A stretch of 6,402 nucleotides of DNA from an uncultured Streptococcus sp. (GTDB lineage Bacteria; Bacillota; Bacilli; Lactobacillales; Aerococcaceae), in contig CAJZJI010000046.1 in NCBI GenBank assembly GCA_916049935.1, positions 1 through 6,402 of the forward strand, written 5' to 3'. Each line of letters starts with the position of its first letter. Within the stretch, counting starts at the first letter, position 1. A program made the translations under genes and the position numbers. The notes below the pieces were generated by a model. That model did not search any database, was not told where the DNA came from, and saw nothing but the letters and a program-made list of their open reading frames with translations. Below, piece after piece: positions 1 to 4,830 of the stretch.

Positions 1-700
1 CTCCTAGATATGCTTTCTGAATTTCATCACTTTCTAACAACTCTTGTCCTGTACCGCTAAGGACCACTGATCCAGTTTCTAGTACATACGCACGATTTGA
101 AATCGACAATGCCATTTTCGCATTTTGCTCGATCAGTAAAACTGTTGTCCCTGTCTTTTGGATTTCTTGAATGATTTTGAAAATCTCGCGGATGAAGATT
201 GGCGCTAACCCCATTGAAGGTTCGTCTAGTAACAATAGTTTTGGACGGCTCATTAACGCACGGCCCATCGCTAGCATTTGTTGTTCCCCACCAGAGAGGG
301 TTTGTGCATCTTGGTCTTTACGTTCTTTCAAGATTGGGAAACGCTCGAAGACAGCTTCCATATCTTTTTGAATTCCTTCTTTATCCTTACGTAGAAAAGC
401 CCCTAGTTCGAGGTTTTCTTTTACCGTTAATCCTGGAAATACGTGACGACCTTCTGGCACTTGCACGAGCCCTTTCTCAACGATTTTCTTCGCAGATGTC
501 GAAGCGATATTCTCACCTAAGTAGACGATTTCGCCTTCTGAAGGATGGATGAGACCTGATAAAGTCTTCAAGATGGTTGACTTTCCGGCACCGTTCGCTC
601 CGATTAGAGACACGATTTCCCCTTCGTTAACTTTAAAATCCACATTACGCACGGCTTGAATCATTCCGTAATGAACTGATAAATTTTTAACTTCTAACAT
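1..700 (-). CDS. livF: Branched-chain amino acid ABC transporter ATP-binding protein LivF (3' end cut by window edge)
   Basis: One of the two cytoplasmic ATPases that power the Liv (HAAT family) importer; it pairs with LivG under the LivH/LivM permeases. The first 233 residues are visible, beginning MLEVKNLSVHYG and breaking off after AYLG, where the family usually ends within a few residues, so almost nothing is missing. Visible motifs: Walker A GANGAGKST (34-42), Q-loop Q80 in GLVQVPEGRHVF, ABC signature LSGGEQQ (135-141), Walker B LLLLDEP (155-161) with catalytic E160, and D-loop region SMGLAP. The H-loop position carries Gln (LLIEQN, Q192) instead of His, which is normal for LivF and separates it from LivG. 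The ATG at 700-698 directly follows the livG stop TAG. A full-strength AGGAGGTGA lies four bases upstream, inside the last codons of livG, so translational coupling is likely. It is the last gene of the liv operon as far as the window shows. Confidence 0.95.
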   Translation of the reverse strand, partial: MLEVKNLSVHYGMIQAVRNVDFKVNEGEIVSLIGANGAGKSTILKTLSGLIHPSEGEIVYLGENIASTSAKKIVEKGLVQVPEGRHVFPGLTVKENLELGAFLRKDKEGIQKDMEAVFERFPILKERKDQDAQTLSGGEQQMLAMGRALMSRPKLLLLDEPSMGLAPIFIREIFKIIQEIQKTGTTVLLIEQNAKMALSISNRAYVLETGSVVLSGTGQELLESDEIQKAYLG

Positions 701-1471
701 CTACTCACCTCCTAAGTACGCTTTAATAACTGCTGGATTTTGTTTGATTTCTTCTGGAGTTCCTTGCGCAAGCAGTCTTCCATATTCCAACACGTAAATG
801 CGTTGGCAGATTTTCATGACAAGCGACATATCGTGTTCGATTAACACAACGGTTAAATCAAATTCTCTTTGAATTTTGGCAATCAATTCGGTTAATTGTG
901 CCGTTTCTTGAGGATTCATCCCCGCTGCAGGTTCATCTAAGAATAAGACTTTTGGTTTTGTCGCTAAGGCACGAACGATTTCCAATTCACGTTGTTGCCC
1001 ATAAGCTAAGTTTTTCGCCTTTTCATCTTTGAGCGTATCTAACTCGAAAATCTTTAGCAATTCAACCGCTTCTTCGCGCATTTTCGCTTCTGTATCATAG
1101 TATTTCTTCGTACGGAATAATGTTGAGAACAATGAATCGCTCGAGTGTGCGTGCATGGCAATCATTACATTTTCGAGTACCGTTAAATCTTTAAACAAGC
1201 GAATATTTTGGAAGGTACGTGCCATTCCTAGGCTTGTACGCTTGTAAGGTGCGAGTCCGTTTAAGCTTTTCAACTGTCCATCTACTTCTAAACTAACAGT
1301 TCCTTCTGTTGGCTCATAAACCCCTGTTAATAAGTTGAAGAAAGTCGTTTTCCCAGCCCCGTTTGGCCCGATGAGTCCGATTAACTCGCCTTTATTTACT
1401 TTCATTGAAACGTTAGAGACCGCAGAAAGTCCGCCAAAGTTTTTTGTTAGTCCATTAACTTCTAATAACAT
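701..1471 (-). CDS. livG: Branched-chain amino acid ABC transporter ATP-binding protein LivG
   Basis: Second ATPase of the Liv importer, 256 residues, a normal length for LivG. It couples ATP hydrolysis to amino acid passage through LivH/LivM. Motifs in order: Walker A GPNGAGKTT (35-43), Q-loop Q88 in ARTFQNIRLF, the LivG-type extra stretch between Q-loop and signature (about 104-135), signature in the form LAYGQQRELEI (155-165), Walker B VLFLDEP (175-181) with D179/E180, the LivG-specific D-loop AAGMNP (182-187), and H-loop His213 in LIEHDM. All catalytic residues are present. The ATG overlaps the livM stop by one base (TAATG), and an AAAGGAG lies 11 bases upstream within livM. The C-terminal codons for GGE, just before the stop, double as the livF Shine-Dalgarno. 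Part of the leftward livJHMGF operon. Confidence 0.96.
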   Translation of the reverse strand: MLLEVNGLTKNFGGLSAVSNVSMKVNKGELIGLIGPNGAGKTTFFNLLTGVYEPTEGTVSLEVDGQLKSLNGLAPYKRTSLGMARTFQNIRLFKDLTVLENVMIAMHAHSSDSLFSTLFRTKKYYDTEAKMREEAVELLKIFELDTLKDEKAKNLAYGQQRELEIVRALATKPKVLFLDEPAAGMNPQETAQLTELIAKIQREFDLTVVLIEHDMSLVMKICQRIYVLEYGRLLAQGTPEEIKQNPAVIKAYLGGE

Positions 1472-2433
1472 TACTTCCCACTCTCCTTTGTTTCTTTCTT
1501 CTTAGAAAACTTGAAGTCTCCTAGTTTGAATTCCCAAGTCCCAAGCAATCCACCTGGACGGAAAATCATAATTAAGATTAACGCTACCGCATAGATGATC
1601 ATCCGTAATTGTCCAAATGGTTGTAGGACAAGGTTGATAATTCCTAGTAATACGGCTGCCACGAATGAACCTGTGAAGCTTCCGATACCACCGAATACCA
1701 CGATGATTAATACATCGATTGATTTCATGAACGTGAAGTCACTTGGAGTTACTGCCCCTAGTGTTGTGGCAGAAAGCGTTCCGCCGATACTTGCAGTAGC
1801 TGCTCCTAATACGAAGGCCAAGATTTTATATTTCGTCACTTGAACCCCCATCGATTCCGCAGCGATTTCGTCTTGTAAGACCGCATAAGTGGCACGACCT
1901 GCACTACTGAAGGTGTAGTTCAAGATTAAGATGGTTGTTACTACGAGAGCGATATACGTAATCGTCCATGTGTTTGTTAAAGGCACCCCGCTAATACCGG
2001 CAGCACCGTTTGTGATTTTCATGTTTGTCACGGCTACACGGATGATTTCCGCAACCCCTAGAGTCGCAATCGCAAGGTAGTCCCCTTTTAAACGAAGCGT
2101 TGGTAATCCAACAAGGAACGCGACGATAACAGAGATGACAACTCCGACTGCCATCCCAGCAAATAATCCAGGAAGACCGTTCATCATTTTCCCAAGAATC
2201 GCACCGCTATAAGAACCAATCGCGATAAACCCGGCATGTCCTAGCGAGAATTGTCCGGCAACCCCAAGAATGAGGTTCAATCCAACGGCGTAGATGATAT
2301 TGATCATGATATTAATGAAGGTACTTTCGTAGTAGAAGTTAATGACTCCTGTTTGTACAAGTACGAAAAGAAGAGCGTACATTCCTAATGCGAACAGCGT
2401 CCAACGAATATTCTTTTTATGAAATCTTTGCAT
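1471..2433 (-). CDS. livM: Branched-chain amino acid ABC transporter permease LivM
   Basis: Inner-membrane permease that forms the translocation pore with LivH. It is 320 residues from the ATG at 2433-2431. A GTG at 2442 immediately after the livH stop would add three residues (MKK). I prefer the ATG because AGGTGA sits 5-6 bases upstream of it, while the GTG has only a weak purine stretch. The protein is highly hydrophobic with about eight or nine membrane segments. It shows LivM hallmarks: YAVGLNLILGVAGQFSLGHA near the first third, GLPTLRLKGDYLAIATLG, the cytoplasmic ATPase-coupling loop around GRATYAVLQDEIAAESMG (EAA-like, about 182-199 in the longer numbering), and the family C-terminal stretch IFRPGGLLG followed by a Lys-rich tail. 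Its stop overlaps the livG start by one base. Confidence 0.95.
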   Translation of the reverse strand: MQRFHKKNIRWTLFALGMYALLFVLVQTGVINFYYESTFINIMINIIYAVGLNLILGVAGQFSLGHAGFIAIGSYSGAILGKMMNGLPGLFAGMAVGVVISVIVAFLVGLPTLRLKGDYLAIATLGVAEIIRVAVTNMKITNGAAGISGVPLTNTWTITYIALVVTTILILNYTFSSAGRATYAVLQDEIAAESMGVQVTKYKILAFVLGAATASIGGTLSATTLGAVTPSDFTFMKSIDVLIIVVFGGIGSFTGSFVAAVLLGIINLVLQPFGQLRMIIYAVALILIMIFRPGGLLGTWEFKLGDFKFSKKKETKESGK

Positions 2434-2442
2434 CTTCTTCAC

Positions 2443-3324
2443 CTACACTTTCTCTCTGACATTTTTACCAAACAATCCAGCTGGTAACACGATTAAAATA
2501 ATGAATAATAGGAAGTAAACGACTCCGTCACGGTATGGTGAGTAACCGAAGAAGCTTACCATTGTTTCTAGTAGACCGATGAGGTAACCACCGACCATGG
2601 CCCCAGGAATACTACCGATACCACCAAGTACGGCCGCAACGAAGGCTTTTAGTCCGACTGTAATCCCCATTGTTGTTGAAATGGTATTGTAGTACACCCC
2701 AACAAGGACACCGGCAATCCCGGCTAGCGCTGAACCGAGCGCGAATGTAAAGGAAATCACTCCGTCTACGTCAATCCCCATCAGTTGAGCTGCTTGCTCA
2801 TCAACGGCAACTGCACGCATGGCTTTCCCCATTTTTGTATAACGAACGATAAATTGTAATAACGCCATTAAGACAACGGTCACTCCGAAAATCAAAATTT
2901 GTTTTCCGTTGACTGAAACGTCTCCGAATAATGTGATCGTTTCAGTTCCGAAGTCTGAAGGAAACGGACGAGATTCCGCTCCAAAGAAATAACTCATTGC
3001 ATTTTCTAATAGGTATGACACCCCGATAGCCGTAATCAACGCGGCTACACGAGTCGAATTACGAAGCGGCTTGTAGGCCACACGTTCAATCACAACCCCT
3101 AAGACCGCACAGGCAACCATCGCTACCAAGAGCGCTACGAATACATTCATCTTCAAGACCATTACGGCAAAATATCCAATGAACGCCCCCATCATGTACA
3201 CATCACCATGTGCGAAGTTAATGAGCTTAATTGTCCCATAAACCATGGTATATCCAAGCGCAATCAACGCGTAAATACTTCCGACTGCAAGCCCGTTTAC
3301 CAATTGTTGCATTAACAACTCCAT
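2443..3324 (-). CDS. livH: Branched-chain amino acid ABC transporter permease LivH
   Basis: First permease of the Liv complex, 293 residues, typical of the family; expected in the cytoplasmic membrane as a LivH-LivM heterodimer. Recognisable family stretches are the N-terminal QQLVNGLAVGSIYALIALGY, the motif GTIKLINFAHGDVYMMGAF (31-48), the ATPase-coupling loop GKAMRAVAVDEQAAQLMGID (166-185), SALAGIAGVLVGVYY, and GLKAFVAAVLGGIGSIPGAMVGG (224-246) before the last membrane spans, ending in PAGLFGKNVREKV. The ATG at 3324-3322 is preceded by AAAGGAG at a spacing of seven bases, a strong site. The gene lies 93 bp downstream of livJ across a hairpin, so it probably receives part of the livJ transcription. 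Its stop directly abuts the livM start region. Confidence 0.95.
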   Translation of the reverse strand: MELLMQQLVNGLAVGSIYALIALGYTMVYGTIKLINFAHGDVYMMGAFIGYFAVMVLKMNVFVALLVAMVACAVLGVVIERVAYKPLRNSTRVAALITAIGVSYLLENAMSYFFGAESRPFPSDFGTETITLFGDVSVNGKQILIFGVTVVLMALLQFIVRYTKMGKAMRAVAVDEQAAQLMGIDVDGVISFTFALGSALAGIAGVLVGVYYNTISTTMGITVGLKAFVAAVLGGIGSIPGAMVGGYLIGLLETMVSFFGYSPYRDGVVYFLLFIILIVLPAGLFGKNVREKV

Positions 3325-3331
3325 ATATTTT

Positions 3332-3338
3332 CTCCTTT
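3332..3338 (-). promoter_or_regulatory. Ribosome binding site of livH
   Basis: AAAGGAG read on the minus strand, seven bases before the livH ATG at 3324-3322. Unlike livM, livG and livF, whose sites are buried in the preceding gene, livH has its own free-standing leader. Translation initiation there should be independent of livJ. Confidence 0.7.
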
Positions 3339-3362
3339 CAAATCTATCCTTATCTAGCGGAA

Positions 3363-3395
3363 AAGAGAGGCGGAAGTCCCCTTCGTGCCTCTCTT
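3363..3395 (-). terminator. Intercistronic hairpin between livJ and livH (partial terminator/attenuator candidate)
   Basis: A perfect 9-bp inverted repeat (AAGAGAGGC at 3363-3371 and GCCTCTCTT at 3387-3395) continues inward after a small bulge with a GAAG/CTTC stem closing on a four-base TCCC loop. On the minus strand, the sense of the operon, the stem is followed by a short U run (TTTT, two of them in the stem, then CC). It therefore looks like a leaky rho-independent terminator or a 3' mRNA stabiliser, not an absolute stop. Because livHMGF has no obvious strong promoter in the remaining gap, read-through is expected. The arrangement fits the common pattern in which the binding protein is made in excess over the membrane components. 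Confidence 0.6.
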
Positions 3396-3417
3396 AAAAA
3401 ATACTGTTAAAACTTAA

Positions 3418-4575
3418 TTAGTCAGCTGAGTACTCTTGAGCACTTACTTCTTGTCCGTTTTGGAACTCGATGACTACTGCTGATTTCACTGGTGTGTGGT
3501 CAGGACCCATTGAGAATGTACCAGTTACACCATCGAAGTCTTTTGTTGCTGCTAAAGCTTTTGTGATTGCTTGAGGATCAGTTGAGCCAGCAGTTTCGAT
3601 AGCTTTCATTAACAATTGAGTTGCATCATAACTTAAAGCGGCGAAAGTATCTGGGTTTGAACCATATTTTTCTTTGTACGCTTTAACGAACGCTTGAACG
3701 TCTGCATCATCACTTAATGTTGAGAAGTGTGAAGTGTAGTAAACGTTAGAAAGGTTTGAGCTGTTACCTGCTAATGCTGCTAACTTGTCACTTGAAAGTC
3801 CGTCACCACCAACGATTGGTTGAGTGATACCCATTTCACGTGCTTGTTTGATGATTAGACCAACTTCTTCGTAGTAACCAGGAACATATAATACATCGAA
3901 GTCTTTAGATTTCAATGTTGTTAACACTGCTTGGAAGTCTGTGTCTTTTGATTGGTAGTATTCACGAGTTACAACTGTTCCACCGATTTTACTGTCAGTG
4001 TAAGTTTTTTCAAAGGCATCTGCTAACCCTTTAGAGTAGTCATTACCTGTATCTTGTAAGATGGCTACTTTAGCATTTCCGAATTTCTTGTGTACGAAGT
4101 TCGCTCCTACAACCCCTTGGTAGCTGTCAGAGAAACATACACGGTAGATGTATTCATATACTGAAGATGCATCTTCTGGATTTTTCAATGTCACGCCATC
4201 TCCTGTTGTTGCTGGGAAGACTGTTGGGATTTTTGCTTGTTCATTTACTGGGATTGATACTGAAGCATCTCCTGTTGTTGCTGGTCCGACTACGCCGACC
4301 ACTTTTTCAGAAGCTAATTTCTTTGCTACTGAAGCTACTTCTGTTTTGTCTGATTTGTTATCGTATGAAACGTATTTTAATTCCTTATCTAATAACTTCC
4401 CTTTTTGTTCAACTGCTAATTGAGCACCGTTGTTCATAGAAGAACCGTAAGTCGCTACGTTCCCTGTTAACTCGAAGTTCCCTCCGATTTTGACTGTATT
4501 ACTATCTGCTGCGTTTCCACAACCTGCTAAAATTGCTGCAACCACAGCGCCTAATGTGAATTTCTTTAATTTCAT
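3418..4575 (-). CDS. livJ: Branched-chain amino acid ABC transporter substrate-binding lipoprotein LivJ
   Basis: Surface-anchored receptor that binds a branched-chain or related amino acid and delivers it to LivHM. From the chosen ATG it has 385 residues. A basic N-terminus (MKLKK) and hydrophobic core lead to the lipobox LAGC (16-19), so Cys19 should be lipidated and the mature protein begins there. Periplasmic-binding-fold type I (Peripla_BP_6) features: VKIGGNFELTGNVATYG (28-44), VVGVVGPATTGDAS (92-105), PTVFPATTGDG (117-127), YRVCFSDSYQG (144-154), GNDYSKG (177-183), DFDVLYVPGYYEEVG (225-239), PIVGGDG and FAALSYDA. A start at 4641 would place 22 residues with no signal character before MKLKK and is rejected: the ATG at 4575 has AGAGGG five bases upstream and gives a textbook lipoprotein signal. 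The usual E-[IV]-N-A-x-G-G-x-x-G segment after AQLAVE is shortened. First gene of the leftward operon. The exact substrate is not determinable here. Confidence 0.94.
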   Translation of the reverse strand: MKLKKFTLGAVVAAILAGCGNAADSNTVKIGGNFELTGNVATYGSSMNNGAQLAVEQKGKLLDKELKYVSYDNKSDKTEVASVAKKLASEKVVGVVGPATTGDASVSIPVNEQAKIPTVFPATTGDGVTLKNPEDASSVYEYIYRVCFSDSYQGVVGANFVHKKFGNAKVAILQDTGNDYSKGLADAFEKTYTDSKIGGTVVTREYYQSKDTDFQAVLTTLKSKDFDVLYVPGYYEEVGLIIKQAREMGITQPIVGGDGLSSDKLAALAGNSSNLSNVYYTSHFSTLSDDADVQAFVKAYKEKYGSNPDTFAALSYDATQLLMKAIETAGSTDPQAITKALAATKDFDGVTGTFSMGPDHTPVKSAVVIEFQNGQEVSAQEYSAD

Positions 4576-4580
4576 AAGAT

Positions 4581-4586
4581 CCCTCT
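4581..4586 (-). promoter_or_regulatory. Ribosome binding site of livJ (decides the start)
   Basis: AGAGGG on the minus strand, five bases before the ATG at 4575-4573. This site and the lipoprotein signal that follows fix the start there, not at the in-frame ATG 66 bases upstream, which would lie upstream of the likely transcription start. Confidence 0.65.
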
Positions 4587-4616
4587 TTTCATGGATGAAT
4601 TTTTCAACTTGAGAGT

Positions 4617-4645
4617 AGTATATAATATTCTGACAATTCATGCAA
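4617..4645 (-). promoter_or_regulatory. Probable livJHMGF promoter
   Basis: Reading leftward, a -10 box TATACT (4622-4617, five of six bases of the consensus) lies 17 bases after TTGCAT (4645-4640), a weak -35 that keeps the leading TTG. Transcription would start near 4610, giving a leader of about 35 bases before livJ and excluding the longer livJ start at 4641. Spacing and position are good and the -35 is poor, which fits a promoter controlled by an activator or other regulator. Identified by eye only. Confidence 0.5.
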
Positions 4646-4659
4646 TAGAAATCTATAAT
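4630..4659 (+). promoter_or_regulatory. Candidate rightward promoter overlapping the livJ promoter
   Basis: CTGACA (4630-4635, five of six of TTGACA), an 18-base spacer and a perfect TATAAT (4654-4659) on the plus strand. It interleaves with the leftward livJ -35 (4640-4645), so RNA polymerase could hardly occupy both at once. If used, it would give the regulator gene a leader of roughly 165 bases. In an AT-rich stretch like this TATAAT can arise by chance, so this is an alternative to the closer promoter near 4770. Confidence 0.35.
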
Positions 4660-4673
4660 TTTTTTGAAAAAAT
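4658..4673. promoter_or_regulatory. A/T dyad resembling a CodY box
   Basis: A symmetrical element: ATTTTTT (4658-4664), two spacer bases TG, then AAAAAAT (4667-4673). Against the published low-GC Gram-positive CodY consensus AATTTTCWGAAAATT, the 15 bases 4658-4672 match at 11 positions. CodY is the branched-chain-amino-acid-responsive repressor that commonly controls amino acid uptake in these bacteria, and the site sits just upstream of the livJ -35. The neighbourhood is so AT-rich that chance matches are likely. Confidence 0.25.
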
Positions 4674-4757
4674 ATTTTGTTTACATTTTTATCGTTTTCA
4701 CTTTCAAGATTCTTAGAACTATTTTCATTTTTTTCTAGTTAGAAATAAGTATTATTT

Positions 4758-4770
4758 ACACCTAAAGTGT
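4758..4770. repeat. Short inverted repeat ACAC-CTAAA-GTGT
   Basis: Four-base arms separated by five bases, immediately upstream of and touching the extended -10 of the regulator promoter candidate (4770-4778). The arms recur in a second inverted repeat at 4792-4811, and AGTGTGA here is echoed by AGTGTGTGA there. Together they may be operator half-sites for the regulator or another protein. Short arms alone are weak evidence. Confidence 0.3.
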
Positions 4771-4778
4771 GATATATT
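4770..4778 (+). promoter_or_regulatory. Candidate extended -10 promoter of the Mga-like regulator
   Basis: TGATATATT fits the extended -10 form TGnTATAAT with five of six hexamer bases. No convincing -35 lies 17 bases upstream (TATTAT region), as is usual for extended -10 promoters. A TTTACA occurs at 4755-4760 but is too close to pair with this -10. Transcription would start near 4785, giving a leader of about 45 bases before the ATG at 4831 and placing the 4792-4811 palindrome just inside the transcript. Confidence 0.4.
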
Positions 4779-4791
4779 GTATTTTAGCAAT

Positions 4792-4811
4792 TTAGTGTGT
4801 GACACAACTAA
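4792..4811. repeat. Inverted repeat upstream of the regulator start (operator or leader hairpin candidate)
   Basis: Arms TTAGT+GTGT (4792-4800) and ACAC+(A)+ACTAA (4802-4811) pair over nine bases around a central G, with one unpaired A at 4806. The repeat lies seven bases upstream of the Shine-Dalgarno of the regulator. As DNA it could be a binding site for autoregulation; as RNA it would form a compact stem with a three-base loop near the ribosome site. It is unlikely to be a terminator because no U run follows. Confidence 0.4.
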
Positions 4812-4817
4812 CAAGAA

Positions 4818-4824
4818 AAGGGAG
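4818..4824 (+). promoter_or_regulatory. Ribosome binding site of the Mga-like regulator (decides the start)
   Basis: AAGGGAG, six bases before ATG 4831. It supports that ATG over the in-frame TTG at 4777, which would overlap the promoter candidate, has no ribosome site and adds 18 residues unlike the family N-terminus. Confidence 0.7.
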
Positions 4825-4830
4825 AAAGAA

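Noticed and set aside
171..552. Plus-strand open frames of 66 and 117 codons inside livF
   Set aside because: They are antisense to a fully convincing LivF reading frame with all ABC motifs, show no family resemblance and have no good ribosome site.
1595..1843. Plus-strand 82-codon frame inside livM
   Set aside because: Shadow of the hydrophobic livM coding strand; composition and lack of a ribosome site argue against a gene.
4148..4439. Plus-strand frames of about 90 codons antisense to livJ
   Set aside because: Leu/Ser-rich shadows of the livJ codons; the livJ frame has a signal peptide and family motifs.
4576..4641. A 22-residue N-terminal extension of LivJ from the ATG at 4641
   Set aside because: It would hide the lipoprotein signal behind a non-signal stretch and start upstream of the apparent -10 box; the ATG at 4575 has its own ribosome site.
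4675..4735. Series of T-tracts in the divergent region suggesting bent DNA or T-box/riboswitch leader
   Set aside because: The tracts are only roughly spaced at helical intervals, and no T-box or riboswitch motifs or stable leader structure are visible; noted as AT-rich control DNA only.
4721..4755. TATTAT at 4750-4755 as a further rightward -10 box
   Set aside because: The bases 17 upstream (ATTTTT) do not resemble a -35 and there is no TG extension; other candidates are better.
4777..4830. TTG start adding 18 residues to the Mga-like regulator
   Set aside because: No ribosome site, overlaps the promoter candidate and palindrome, and the ATG at 4831 has AAGGGAG at good spacing.
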